From Dillenia suffruticosa (Eukaryota; Streptophyta; Magnoliopsida; Dilleniales; Dilleniaceae): a stretch of 64,000 nt of DNA. The stretch is from contig JAVTVX010000005.1 of assembly GCA_033439265.1 (NCBI GenBank), forward strand, positions 3,172,001 to 3,236,000, in the 5' to 3' direction. Shown piece by piece: positions 1 through 15,560 of the stretch. Made by a program: the position numbers and the translations under genes. The notes below the pieces were generated by a model. That model had not been told where the DNA came from, made no database searches, and saw nothing but the letters and a program-made list of their open reading frames with translations. How positions within the stretch are numbered: position 1 is the stretch's first letter; every line of letters begins with the position of its first letter.

Positions 1-202
1 TATGATATTATTCTCTAAAAATCAACACCATCAAACCATTCATTCTAATTTACTCAAGCATCTTTAGAAACAACCGATGAATATTGAAGAATACTTATGA
101 CCAAAATTCAAGACATCCAGTTATTCCCCTCTAAAGATGCATACATCATTCATATCCTTCTAGTGCAGATTAAGAGATGGAACTTTCAAACAACCTAATA
201 CA

Positions 203-391
203 CTAAAAACCGTGCCATTCAGAAAGCTCCCTGGGCCGTCTAGGAACATTCAAGACTTCCAAAAATCTCCTAACTTTGCATCCAAATCCCAAACAAGCTG
301 GTAAGAGATACACGTGTCTCTCTCTCCATCTGGGTGAGATCCATACAAGAACTGGACTAACGAGTTTCCCCGTGTGCTTGCTTGGTGGCAT
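203..391 (-). CDS. Possible small protein of 62 residues, unrecognised
   Basis: An ATG at 391 opens a 62-residue ORF ending at 203. It is basic and rich in Arg, Pro and Trp, with no clear signal peptide or membrane segment, and I do not recognise the family. What supports a real gene is the context: a TATA box at 1016-1023, a probable leader exon ending at 920 with a CAG|GTAG donor, and a polypyrimidine-AG acceptor giving exon 2 from 439 (intron 440-919). The ORF lies in that exon and is followed by T-rich, 3'-UTR-like sequence to the window edge. Against it, an earlier ATG in exon 2 opens a 17-codon ORF that overlaps this one in another frame. The ORF could instead be part of a leader whose main coding exon lies beyond the edge. 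Confidence 0.35.
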   Translation of the reverse strand: MPPSKHTGKLVSPVLVWISPRWRERHVYLLPACLGFGCKVRRFLEVLNVPRRPRELSEWHGF

Positions 392-919
392 GGTTAGGGG
401 TTTCGCGCATGTGATGGGTATTTGAGCACCGGGTAGCAGCTGAAATATGAAAAAAGAAAATATCCTAACTAGATATTCCCATAATTGACATCTAAAAGAT
501 GTACATATACGTACATATATAATTTGTAGATGCCATGATGATATTGAACTACATACGAAATTGGGTGGCAGAGAGATTATATATTCTCAAATTATGAACA
601 ACCCCTTTCCCTTCGGATTTGAGCACTTCACCCCCAAGCATCTATACACAGATTTTTAACCAAAAAAGCAAAAGAAAGAAACCCCTCATAAGTACATTAA
701 AATCGATGGACAACCTAAGTTTTGATCAGATCTCCAAGACAACGACACAAAAAAGGCCAAAATTTTTCAAAACCTAACAACAAATCGACCAAGCAACAAA
801 AGGAGACATTAAAAAATCTGTTTAACTCCAAATGAAAAAGTCAATAGCAGGTCATGGTAATTACATAAGATCCAAAAACAAAGAAAAGAGAATCAGATAA
901 AAGAGATGGAAGAAACTAC

Positions 920-1023
920 CTGATCCGGAGTTAGGGTTTGAAGCGGTGGAAGCAAAAGAGAAGGAAACCCCAAATTCTGGATAACTCTGAGCACTTAGGA
1001 AACAACCCCACTTTCTATTTATA
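920..1023 (-). promoter_or_regulatory. TATA box and leader exon of the small minus-strand gene
   Basis: On the minus strand TATAAATA (1016-1023) is followed about 30-40 bases later by a likely transcription start. A pyrimidine-rich leader with the common plant leader phrase AAACCCTAA then runs to a CAG|GTAG splice donor at 920/919. Upstream, around 1025-1130, are GA/CT-rich stretches typical of plant promoters. The TATA and splice site are seen; the start site is inferred. Confidence 0.45.
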
Positions 1024-1199
1024 AAGCTAGAGAGAGAAAAAGAGGAGAGAGAGATGATAATAATTTGGAGATAGGGTTGCGTTAGGTCGGTCTCATCGAA
1101 TGAACCAGAGAGAGAGAGAGAAGTATTCTCGAGTAGCAAAATAGCTATGCTTGCTTTTGGGGGAGGGTCAAAATGGGAAAGATGTGAAAAGTTTGGTGG

Positions 1200-1558
1200 G
1201 AACGTGCAACGTGTCGGTTCTGTTAAATTAATTTATATTTACATAAAAATTTATTTATTTATTTATTTTTATATTGATTAATAATTACATATTTAATTAT
1301 TTTAGATTTTTATAATAAAATATAATTATTTTATTATTTTCATAAAATAATAAATATTTACGGATTTTCAATAATGCTCGTGTGCATTGACGCTCCTTCT
1401 GTTGGCTCCTTATTCAATATTTATTTATTATTTCATAATTTTATTTATTAAGAAATAATATTAATAAAATAATAATTCAATTTATAAATATTAATATTCA
1501 AAATTTTCATAAAATTGTAACCCGCTAACTTTTTTGAGAAATTTCTATTGTTAATGCC

Positions 1559-1598
<40 letters not shown>

Positions 1599-1995
1599 TA
1601 TATATATTTTTTTTTTTCTTTTTTACAAATGAAAAAACTTCCCCTTTTAACATTTCATACTCTATGAATAATTTATCTTTCATTTAACAATTTTTGGCTA
1701 TTTATCAAAATGAAAGAACCATTTTACGCCTTCTTCTGCTATCTGATTAAATAAAAATATTCACTTTATTCTCTCCTTTTTTGGGGCTATCACTCTTTCT
1801 CCCGTCTCCTATCGTCTCCAACTTCCCTCTCCACTCTCGATTTGCCCCGCAGCAACTCCTTTTTCTTTCCCTTTCTCTTCGGTAGTCATGGTTGCGGAGA
1901 TAGAAGAGACAAAACGGTAGAAACGGGGAGAGTGGTGGTTTTTCTGATAGCTGTTGACAAACACAAAAATTATCACTCTCTCTCTTCAATGTAAA

Positions 1996-2029
<34 letters not shown>

Positions 2030-3000
2030 CTGGTGTAGAAGAGAAGCAGAGATTTATAGAATAACCATCCAATACCTAAAGCCATAAATGATATTAAATT
2101 AGTCTAAGCAGAACATGAATGAGTAAAACAACGTAGGATTCAAACAATCTGAACAGGGAATTCCTCGAAATTTCCTACGCACAGCCAGTTAATCTTTGGT
2201 TGCCCTTTAAAAGAATTGGTCCTTTACACCATCATAAATTCAACAATAATAATAATAAAGAAGTTTTTTTTTTTTTTTTTTTTTGAAAAAGGGTCAAAAA
2301 ATGATTAATAAACTAAATAAATAATCAGAAGCATTGATAGAAACACCAACAAAGGATAGAAGGACGATGGGAACCTTCCTGGCCTAAAACGAAAGGGACA
2401 CAGAGGAAGAACAGCCGCAAAACAAAAGAAGTCATGCAAAGAAAGAGACCTACCACCCCTGCCACCCCCCACGCCCCACCCCCCCCCCCCCTCGGGGGGA
2501 GGCATTTCTCTCCATGCAAGGTGGTTTTTTTTTCATCGATGGAAGTCATGCAAAGAAAGAGACCTTTTTTCTTTTGAGATCACATCATTATGTAAAAACA
2601 AATTAATAAATTTATTTAATTTTTTAACTTCAACACTTCAATTATTTTCAGATTTTAAATAGCAAGTTGTCAATATATTATTTAAAATGATTTACTTTTT
2701 GAGATATTAATCTTTTATTCAATTTTAGAATTTTGAATGCAACCAAGATTTGCATTTTGTTCTATGCTCTGACCACTAAAAATATCTTTTGGTTTTGCCT
2801 ATGACTCCTCAGCTTATCTCTAACATAAGTTTCGTTCAGTATCAAAATTTATCAAATAATAATTTCATTATATTTATTTGTAAAATAAATTTGTAATTTT
2901 TGAAAACTCTAATTTTAAAAATTGTTAGTTAAAAAATATTATAAGTAAAATAATCAAAATAAATTTTTAAAAGCTATGTTGTAAAGGCTTTTCCCTTCTT
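1200..3000. other. AT-rich intergenic DNA with simple repeats
   Basis: No gene was recognised. It holds an (AT)n tract at about 1563-1607, a (GT)n tract at 1999-2026, a poly-T run near 2263-2284 and a C-rich patch at 2460-2500 with a 13-C run. A perfect 24-base direct repeat (2428-2451 and 2542-2565) flanks the C-rich patch. The ORFs here are low-complexity translations. Confidence 0.6.
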
Positions 3001-6000
3001 TCAAACACCCCTCCTCCCCCACTCCTCAAAAAACCCCCCCACACGGCACACTCTCTTTTGGGACTCCCCATAGGTTGAATATACCCATCATGCTTCCAGC
3101 TTACAAGCAAAACAGATGCATTCAAAACAATTTTTTTTTTTTCTTTTCTTTTGAGGAGCTCCTCCGTGATGGAAAATTTTCACCATCTTCTGTGTGGCCA
3201 CTGTCTTCAACTTGGCCAATTAGCAGAAAATCAAAAGCTGAAATTTACAGGTGCAGTAACTCCATCTGGGTACCAAAATGTTGGATCAAAAGAGTACCTG
3301 CATACAAGTTCTTGAATGATATAGGGCTGCCAAAATTTTTTAGAATAGAATTGCATATTGTACAGATGCATCACTTTCATCCAATGAACAATTGAAGGGA
3401 AGAGAAAGAGAAACAAGTGTTGTGAAGAACCTATTCCATAACCAGTTAAGAACCCTTGTGCGTGCTTCAAGTGACAGAGCTCCCATTATAAAATTAAAGA
3501 CTAACAAACAAGAAAGAAACACAAACCAAACTATATTGCAAAATTCATCCAGTGAACACTGACACACTTATCTAGAAAAGTGTCATTGCTAACCCTTAAG
3601 AATTTGAGTGCAATCCATCCTGTGATGCGCTGACTACCAGAAGGGTTCATTGCCTGTTTCCATGAAAAAAGCAGAACTTCAGCACACAGTAAATTCTGGA
3701 AAGTCATGTTAAATGAGTTCAGAAGTATTAAGGTTAGTTTGGCAGCTAGATAGCTCCCAAAGAAACAAAGCATGAGTGTCGTAGTGACTTGGAATTGGAG
3801 GCCTCTGACGATTGATACAATAGCTGAACATTCTACAAAATATCGACAAGACCAGTCAGCAATGTTGTATACATGGTATAGAATGCATATACAGCAAACA
3901 TTTTAGCCCATCTGTGCATTCATGTGCTTACGGAGACAATTGAGCTCTCCAAGATCTACTTACTGATTAGCAGCCCTAGAGTATATCCTCTGCAATATCC
4001 TGATTGTCATTAACGGATCAAGATTGATAATTATCTGATCTGACAAATTTCCGGTAAATTAGAAATGCAAAAATTATTCTGTCACGCCTCATTATTATCG
4101 GCGCAATCATCACCTTTGTTGATGGCAACCAAGCAACACACCAAATTTGGGTAGGCTAGTTTAATGCTTTTGCAAAGAAACTGCAAAGCTCTGGTTTTAT
4201 TCGTGTGACCTGCATATACCAGTTAAGTAATTGTATCCGAATGAACTATAAACGAATAAGGCTTTGCTTTTTGCTATTTGCTTTACCTCGCTTAAATCCA
4301 GCAAATCTCATGTCAACTGCAGAAAGAATATTCATTAGGATAAATATGATATAAGAAGACTCGCATAATTCTTAAGTGGACAAAGTTTCACAAATCGCAA
4401 AACCAAGAAAGAAAGAAATAACCCCGGTCTTTTTCAGCAAATTAAAACTTCAAAAAAAAAAAAAAAAGAACCCTCGTATCGTAAAAAACACCTAAGATGA
4501 TCCAAGAATACTATTGTCACAGCAAGGGAAGTGCATAACAAATAACACTGCACAATGGACAAATTATACGACATTGATCAAAGAAAATATGAAAATAAGG
4601 TATAAACAATTCGAAGAAAAGTTCTCATTTTCCTTTGTTCACAGAATAAGGATTAGAGTCATCAATTGTACATTAAATATATGCTGGAAGAGTTTAAATA
4701 AATATGAAGAACCATATATAATATGGCAACAATAAACCAGACTGAATGTATATGTGATTCCATTGCCTAACAGCAGCTCATTCTTACACAGAAGAATTCA
4801 TTTTGTCAACTTATATGGCATTTATCACGCTGAGTTCAGGGTTATCAGAGGCACAGAGAAGTAATTACCACTGTCAAACCTCACCTCACGGAACCCAGAA
4901 CAGAAATACAATGGATTTCGTACAAACCTTGCAGCTTTGATCTTTATATATATACATATATTTTTTCTGCTTGTTAATGATTTGAATTCTCTAATTATTG
5001 CAAGGATAATGAGCTCACCGAAAGTTCCAGATTATTTTCCCATAATAAAAAGCACTCTCCTAGAAATTGAACTTCAGGGACAACCTAGTTTTATCCTTAA
5101 TTATCTATCCGAACTTCTTTCTCATCCCAACAGAACAAAAAAGAATAGAAAAGATTGCAACCCCCCTGTAGCCGCATCAACCCTTCCCGCGTTCATCACA
5201 GAAGTTTCCATATACCAAACCACAACACTAGCCACCCAACCCAACTGAACCAAATCAAAGTTGCATCGAACAAATTCAAAAGCACCCCACCATACTCCTG
5301 CAAGGAATTATCACTCGATGGGCTCGTGCTGCTCGCATATGCCATTTTAGGCAAGATGACTGCAATCTGAAACAGCTTCACCTGAAGTGCTGCTTATAAC
5401 AAAAAGAACACTTGAATGCTAAGCAAATGCTGAAGGTAGCTGGGAAAGTACATATACAGGACATATTCGATCTTTCATCATTAGCCATGTAAAAATTCTT
5501 GGCAGATCGTTTACAGAGGAGATACGTATGCATGCAGAATTGCTGTGGAAGCGAAATGTGTACTAATTAGAAATGAATGAGTTTTACCATAAGGATGACC
5601 GTAGTTGCAAAGGGCCTTGCTTGGAACGTAAATAAAGCACACACATTCAATATGATATGCAGACTGGTTTGTAGTAAATGAATAACAAGTATGAATTTGG
5701 TTCCAAGAACAGCCTTTTCCAAGAACAGCCTTTGCTTTTCCCTTCATTATTTTGCTCTTTGAAGAGCATATGAATGTTAACATTCCTATAGAGGGATGAG
5801 ACCTGAAGATTGCAAAGCAAGCAACACTTCTCTTTGTGGGAACACAAACTAATCAAGATCAACTTATAAGAAACAGTATAAACACCAAAGCTACACATGA
5901 TACTGGGCTCCTACTACAAGTCTCCAATGCATAAGATCCATCTCCCCGCTATATCCCCCATAAGCTAGAGAGACACTGAACCTTTTTAATAGCTTCCAAA

Positions 6001-9000
6001 ATGTGCTATATTCACTTTTTTCCCCCTCCTCTAAAACAAATATTCACTTTTCTCCCCTCCTCTAAAACAATCTGCCACCACTGTACCATGCAATGCTGGG
6101 GGATGTGCTTACACAAACCAGCCAACTCCTTACTCCTCAGCCCCTATGTCCATGACTACCATGCAAATGTCCTCGAGCAGTCATCTAGGTTCATTTGATA
6201 TTCTGGGTGGGGTACAACACACTTGCAGATGCTCTGGCTGGATTCCACAGAGCATCAACAGCCTGCTTCCTCTATCATAGGGGGCTTTGTTGCACATCTC
6301 CAAAACGAAGCGGCCAGAAACCCTTTGGCTCCCATGCATTTGAGAACCTAGATCAAACTGGCCCTGTTTCACGTTATCAGTTCAATTTTATTGGAGAGGT
6401 AAGGATCGATGATAGTTGTAACCATCCCTTTAGAAATAAATTAACTCCCCCATCCCTTAACCACATCAACCATTTTACCTTTCTTTATTTTTCTCCTGAT
6501 CACAATATCAAATAAAAGCTATCATCCCTAACTGGCAAGTCAGCACAGGAAGTCCAAAGGATCCCTCTCATTTATTGTTTGAGAAAAGCATCAAAAACAT
6601 TTCTTAGGTTTATAGTGCATCCTAAATCCTCTGGTTGTTCACCAGGATTCATCAGTAGAAAGATTGATTGCAGAGAAAACTTGAAGCATCTAAAATTGCT
6701 GCATTCAAAGTCCATAGGGCCAGCACAGCAGGTATCGGTTCCACATCTTGCCTTTTGCCGGGTGCACACAACTGGAGCTGACCGAGGAGCAATATCAAAT
6801 GGATATATGATGTGATTCAGCAGATAGGCCACCACATCCAAATTTACGTCGATTGGATCCATCCCGTCAAAGCAAATGCTGGAATACAGGTAACTTTATG
6901 CAATCAAAACCACTCCTCATAAGAAAGAGCATTCTCTCTGTAACATAGTTACATTAAATTTATTGTCGAAATATATATCTCAAAACGTAGTGTTTTCAAT
7001 ATAAAATAAAGACAATTTTAACGTGAAGAGGGAAGCATAGTGAAGAACACTGCAGTAAAAGCTACAAATTTTCTTTAAGTCTAGCAACATTTAACTGATT
7101 TTACTTTTAGAGTGCTTGTAGGAAACTAACCTTGGAAACTGTAATTATCTTTAAAATATAAACAATACGAATTAGCTTGACCTCATTAAGCAGTTATCTT
7201 ACGAATAAAGACAATACAATCATAATTTTAAAAAGAAAAGCTATATCACTGTAATAATCTAAAAATAACTAAAATCTGGGAATTTTTTCTATCTTTTTTG
7301 ATTTTTGATTCTTGAGAGAAACTTAACCTTGAAAATTAAGGTTCATAGTATCCAACTGCCATATTTATCAAACTAGGGCTTGTGTGAATGTATATAAAAC
7401 TATACATCAAAAATGGAATATTAACAGCCCCATAAGAGTTCAATTTTTTTTTAACAAATATGTTTGGTAATAGAAAACTAAAGCCTCAAAACATATTCGA
7501 TTTTAGAACACACACTATATACATATATATACATAAAATACACAATTACACTAAAACACAGAACTAAGCCTATCCTTTTAGTATTGTGATTGCACAAGTG
7601 CATATCGCATTCCCAAGCCCCATTTCACATTCTAAAAGATCCCTGAATCCGGTAACTATGCTGCGAAACCAAGGAGATCAAACAGGAGTTGCCTCATAAC
7701 CTCACAAGATTGACAAAGCCATTAGTTCTTACACCTATTTCCTCCACCCATGGATCATATATTCAATTGCTATATACTCCCATTATACGCATCCCTCCCA
7801 TGTCATTAATACAATCAGCCCTTCAAAGGGACAACGGGTTTTGCTAGACCACATAATCCTTCAAAGAATTAGCAGTTTTGAGGAAAGCAGGTCCAAGGTC
7901 AAACATACTTTACTAAGTAAGTCTTTATTCAAGCTTGTCCCCAGATTGCTAGTTTTGCCACGTGCAACAGAGCCAAATTAGTAGCTATTTGGCAGATTCA
8001 AATTGCTGTCTCCAAATGCAATTCATTAAATAATTAACACCACATTTTCACCCAACTGTATGGCAGGCCATATTAATGTACTTTCAAGTCATTAAATAAA
8101 GCTCTGTATAACAAACAAAAAGTCAAAATAGAATTTCCTAATTGTAGCTTTAAGCAATAAAAACAGTGGGAAAAGGAAAAAAAATATGAGCCAATCCAAG
8201 GAAAAATCAAACTTTGAACGCATTTCAGTCAAACAAAAAGAAAAATAAAGAACTCAAAGAATTACCCGAGATGCCTTGGCCCTTACAAAACCATTGTAAA
8301 TCTCCAGGAATGATGGGAGAAACCAAAGATTGAGAAGATTAGCAACATGCTGGCGTACACAAGCACTTTTGACCTCCCAAGCAAAGGCAAGTGACTAAAT
8401 TAAAATTTCCTGGAAAATGCAGCAGAAATAACAATCAGAGGTAGCACTTTACACAACCACAGAAAAATTCCAAGAAACAAGGAGTTACACAGACAAATCA
8501 TTTTAATCACAATTTTCACCTTCTCCGCGTGCAATACTGTAACCTATTATGAAAACCACATTTTCAGAATTGAAGACTCAAAGCTCCTTGCGAGAAACAA
8601 AACAGGAAGATGGTATACCAATCAGAGTAGGAAAACAAAACCTCCAGCCGTCCATTCCAGGTTACATTCTTTGCTACAAGCAAAGATCATCCCAAACATT
8701 TTAACTGATTTGCTGAGTGTGATCCATAAAAGAAACCAGTATTTAAAGACAGTCTTGTGATAAAAGAACTTCTTATCCATGCATACCGAAAATTGAGACC
8801 AACAGTCACTATAGCACCAGAAAAGGTGAGTTTACTAACATATGATGAAACTTATTTGAGCTATTCAGTTTGCGCCATTTGCAAAGACAAGATGGAAATT
8901 ATTTGCTTGTTATCAACAAGTTGTAGGGGACCAAAACATAAAGCAAAGGTTAGTAAACACATCCGCTTCATTATCTTCATCATCCTCTGGCATGAAACTA

Positions 9001-11990
9001 GAAGCTGGAACATACATTTCTTCATATGAAGGATACTTCAGTTACTCCACCAATGAAAGAGTTTTTAGAGTCTGCTATCACCATCTTCAGAATTCAAGAG
9101 TTTGCAAGCAGCTCTTTTTTGTCTGTCTTTGTAAATATTGGGACACCATAGCCCAAAGGAGTAGAGGGTTTTGGGGGCACAAACCCCAACATTGGTGATA
9201 CGAGAAGGCTTTATACCATCACTCCAACAAATGCCTAAGAGCACTGCCTTTGATTCACCAAGAGGTCCCATCAATATCAAAGCAGCTCCCCCCAACCCCA
9301 ACCGACGCACGGCCGACCAGCATTCAAGAATAAACTAATGCAGAAGATGGGCCATCACTTCTGGCAGAGAGCTGCTCAGTTTATCTCCACCACTTAAAAA
9401 AAATTTAAACAGAAGGTTGGATTGTTGTTATGTAGCATCAGAAACCATAAAAGAGAACCACTCATCCCACACCAGCAGAGATCAAGTAGAAGTTGCCTCA
9501 ACCCAATGATTAAGTCAATTCTTCTTACTCTACTCATATTCTTGCACCTCCTATCTAGTTGCTACATTTCAAAATAATCCAAGCCTTCATTAGCCATCTC
9601 CAGCCCTCCCCGATGACAATTGCTACATTAAAACCATTTGAAGAATTAAAGCAAGAGGGTACACACTCAATGCAGAAGGTTTTTAAGGTAGCTGAGATAA
9701 TGGGAGAAGCAAAAGCTTTGAGAAAGGGCAAACAGCACATCCAAGCCTCCAGAAAGATTTATCAAGCGAGTGTTGCATTTGTCAATAAAGCTAATAGAAC
9801 ATATCTGCTTCCCTCGCAGAAGCAAATATTTTCATAACTGTGTTGCACAGAAGCAAATATTCAATATTGGAAAAAAAGTAACATTTTGATAGAAACTTCA
9901 AGTTTCAAATCAAAAGTAGTTCCTGCAAATTGGATATAATACAAAACGGAGAGACAATAGCACATTGGACTAGAACAGAAATGCATCAGTAGCACCTTAA
10001 GAGTACAATAGTAGCACATCAGCAGCAACCGCCCCCAAAGCTAACAGGTTGTTGAATATGTGTGGGCATGCAGCACAGGGCAACCTTGTTTTCTACCAAA
10101 CTGCAAAGTAAATCACATCAAAAATTTCCAAGAGGCATAAAAGATCCCAAAAAAAAAAAGAAGAAAAACTTTAAAAATCTAGAAAACAACCGAGGAACCA
10201 AACATACCGATACCAAAAATTAAGGGAACCTTGCCAACAAAAGAGTTTAATTATGTAGGACAAACTTGGAATTGACGCCACATAAGTAGTCAGCCCAAAA
10301 CAAGAGAACCTTCAAGCGAATAGAGTAATAGCTGGGCTCATGCGACATCATATAGGAGCTAACAAAAGCAAGTTATTTGGTTAATGGAACCTGAGATCGC
10401 AGATGAAGGAAGGCCACTGCAGAAGATCATGGCAAAGTCACAGTCAAAACAGAAAATGTTTGCTCCTCATTCAGAAGACTTGAAGCACCAAAAGTAAAGC
10501 ATGCGTTGGTAACCACACTTGTCTTCCTCATTATCATAGGGGAATAACTCAAGCTGTACATACTCCTCCCAGTACTAAGGTCTGAATATTGCTTCCTTCG
10601 ATTGCTATACATAACTCAGAAGCTGCACCTTTGGTTGCTTCCTTCAAGAGGTCCGAAGATTTCAAGTCTCACCGGAAAGCTTTTACCAATATCACTATAA
10701 CAAATGGGAGTCATATTACCTTAGAAAGTTGTAACGACCAAAGGTCATCAAGATGGAACACATAAATCACAGACAGAAGTTAATACACTTAAAAGGTTCT
10801 GTAATGTGTTGCATGACCTCCTTTGAACACTGCTCCCCTTTTAACCCCATCCCACAAACCCGATCCGTCTTCAAAAATTTCAGCATATTGTTATGTATGA
10901 TAAAGAAATCATATTCTTCAGATGAGTACCACATCATAGCTCCTCGGACCAGGCATCTATCAAATTAGGACTACAAAGGAGACAAAGGAGACAAAGAAAC
11001 AGTCTGAGAAATTTAAGCAGTTCGAGGTATAAAGCTAAGCTTGTGGAAACCAATCAAAGAACCACAACTCGTTGAAACATGCAGAACAAAGTCAGCTGTC
11101 AATATTACTCCAAGCAAATGCTGAACAGTTCTTGCAATGTAATTGACATGACCAACCACAAGAGAGAAGCACTCCCGCCGACCTCAGTAACTATGGGTAT
11201 AAAGCTGTTCCTGGTTCCTCTACTGGGGCCCTTACACTACATATCCACTTATCAGTTTTGAATACAATACCCAGACTAGTCGCAATTCCCGACAAGCCTG
11301 TATAGAAATTAAATTAATTTCAAGAACTAGAGCTTAATCCATACATGCCCATTGCAAAAGTAATATTAGACACCTGAAACTGATAAGATAGACTAAAGCT
11401 TGACAGAAGGCCGCCAGCATGGGACATTAATATACCATTCGATCAAGAGCTAGATTCAGGTGCAATTTCCTCGTTACAGCAAAAAGTTATACGCATGCCA
11501 AACCTCACTTTCAAGGATTCAAAAGTCTCAAAGCAACAATTCATAAGAAGAAACTCCATCGTCCAAGCTCAAAACTTCTGAGATAATTCAAAGGGGCACC
11601 AAATCGAAATACATCAACAGCAAACCCCCCAAAGGCAGACTACTCAGATCATTAACGTTGTAATTCGATGGTAACACGGTGTATGCTCCCACATGCAGAT
11701 AACACCGGAAACTTCTACGCACACCAAAAATATTTTCAGAGAATATAAATGATGCCAAAAGAACAATGAGAAAGTACAGAACTGCCCGTAAGCCCAACAT
11801 CAAAAGAGAATTGAGCTTGAGAAACTTATTAAGACCTACGAACAAGAGATTATTAACATAGAAGCAACAATGATCCACAAATGATTCATCAAAAGATAAT
11901 GAAATAAAAATAGAGAACCCATAAACTTTAACTCACAATGAGAGTGAACTCAGGTGTAAAAGCATTGGAGCAGACAAACATAAATTTATT
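3000..11990. other. 9 kb stretch without a recognisable coding gene
   Basis: ORFs on both strands stay below about 110 codons, overlap each other and show no family-like protein, nor a chain of frame-compatible exons that I could recognise. The composition is less extreme than the AT-rich gaps elsewhere, and splice-like motifs are scattered through it. It could hold long non-coding transcripts, unrecognised exons or old transposon debris. A short tandem repeat of about 16 bases (CCAAGAACAGCC unit, twice) lies near 5700-5730. Confidence 0.5.
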
Positions 11991-12188
11991 ATATATTAAC
12001 AAAGAACACGCTCAAATTTAAGACGTACTATGGCCGCCACAAAGATGCCGACACAGCACAGAGAAAATAAAGCATGTTCCCAACAGGGTTTCTGCCAAAA
12101 AAAGACACTGAAGCACAGCAAACACAGAGAACCACGACGCATTACAAGAAGACGAGAACAAAATAACAAGACAGAGAACTTAGAAGGC

Positions 12189-13689
<1,501 letters not shown>

Positions 13690-13775
13690 CTTGAGAAAGA
13701 GAGAAAATTCAGAACGCTTGATCAATTCCGAGAGAGTTTTCTTAGAGATGAAGAAGTCAGGGCTCTCGGGGTCTT

Positions 13776-13937
13776 GATATATAGCCGTGATTGTCGAATT
13801 GCCCAAAATTATACACCAACAGGAGAATGCCACGTGTAATGATCAGAACTACTGTGGCGTGAGCTGTACGCCAAGGCCGCTTTCCATATTTCCAGCCACC
13901 TCGTTTCTAAATCCGCCTACAGTCGTCCAGAAACTTC
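13776..13937 (-). promoter_or_regulatory. Polyubiquitin promoter: TATA box, G-box, heat-shock-like element
   Basis: On the minus strand a TATATAT box at 13776-13783 lies the usual distance upstream of the leader exon. A G-box CACGTG at 13831-13836 could bind bZIP or bHLH factors. GAAacTTC at 13930-13937 is a two-unit heat-shock-like element. Polyubiquitin genes are often stress-inducible, so these sites make sense, but binding is inferred from motif alone. Confidence 0.6.
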
Positions 13938-13989
13938 ACTGGTTTCGGGTTTAGACGCTTGAGATGAGAGTGGATTCTGCATTTTTAAT

Positions 13990-15560
13990 ATAAATACTAT
14001 TTAAAAAATATAATTGTGTTTTAAATTCTAAAAATTTTAAAATTTTATTTATAGATTTTACTTTTACAAAAAATATTATAAACAAAATACATAAAATACA
14101 GTGATATTTAGGCAGAATTAAAATTTTAAAAAACGAGACTCCAATTTCATACCTTTCATGTTCAAGTAACAAATAAATAAGTATAATTTTCTCATTGAGT
14201 TTAAGTATATATTTATATATACACAAATAAATTAAGAAAAAAAATAGGTAATATAGGTCTCACAAAATAAGATTAACTCAATTAAGATATAATTTAAAAT
14301 TTTATATAGAATTTTAATTTTAATTTTTAAAATTTTATATATTTTATTAAAGATATTTTATTATTAATAAAAATGAAATAAAACATAAAAAGAATTTAAC
14401 TAAAATAAATTGTTTTTTTATAAATTATGAATTAAATCCAATTCGAGTTAAATTATATTTTTAAAAGATAAAATTACGACGATATCTGTTTTTAATATAT
14501 TTAAGATTCGATTTTGAGATTTTATTTAATGAATATATATATATATATATATATATGTTTATTTATTAAATTATGTATCGAAATTAAAATAAATTATTAT
14601 TATATTTATAAGATGACCTAATAAATAGACAAATAAATATGATATGACGTGTTTTACGAGGACGTAAGGCAATGCGTACAAGAAAAGGATTGGTGTGCTT
14701 ATGATGTTATATGATTTCTTGGGATGAAAGGAAAATGATATTTGTTGAAGGAGGAAAAGATTACCTTACAAGGAAGAAAACCAGTTTTGTTTTTTGGTAT
14801 AATAAAATATATTTAAATAAAATTAAAATAAAAAAAAATAGAGAAATTCTACCGCTTGAACTATCCTTAAAAGATAAATCAGAACTTCTATGATATATTC
14901 TTTTTAGGGTCTTTTTTAAATTCAAAATTTTATTTTATTTTTATTTATGATCTTGTGAATATTTTACAAATTTCATGAATATTAATTTGTTTTATAATTA
15001 TAAAAAATTAAATTTAATCTCAAATCACTCTCATTCCCCCCCCCCTCTCGTATTCCTTAAAATTTTGAATCTTTGTTTCAAAAGATAAAAAAAGCATTAA
15101 TGAATTTTGACAATAACATAGAAAATTTAGATATCTTTATTTTTAAAAGATTATATAAATATTATACTTTTTATATTTTATTTAAAAATTATAATCCGTG
15201 TACCTGTAGCACCACGTGACTAATTACTATTTTTTCTTAAATGTCAAACTAGAAGACAAAAAAAAAGGTAATTATGTCCCATGGTAAAAAATAAATATTT
15301 AATTAAAAATTAAAAGGCAAAGATAATTATGAAATTATTGGAGATGATGTTAAAAAGAGTAGAAAGCAATATGAACTAATAAAAAGATATTTAATTAATT
15401 TTTAAAAATAATATATTTAAAATTTATTGATTATAATTTTTTTATATTTTGATATTTGAATTATTGGATTAATCTGATTTAAATATTATAAATTTAATTT
15501 AGAGTTTTTTAATAATCGATCCTTAAAGACTCAAATTTGACTCAGGGATGAATATGATGT
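13990..15560. other. AT-rich intergenic DNA between polyubiquitin and BET3
   Basis: This is strongly AT-rich sequence with an (AT)n tract near 14534-14557 and several degenerate segments with TTCGAG- or TTCGAT-type cores that resemble the dispersed repeat described near 43.6 and 63.0 kb. No coding gene was recognised. Confidence 0.6.

Noticed and set aside
6572-6862. Minus-strand ORF of 96 codons with several Cys residues
   Set aside because: No family resemblance, signal peptide or exon partner. The opposite strand is open over the same bases, so it looks like chance.
10940-10965. TCGGACCAGGCATCTATCA, sharing its first 11 bases with miR166
   Set aside because: The remaining positions differ and I found no partner arm (star-like sequence) in the 100 bases upstream, so no hairpin supports a MIR166 gene.
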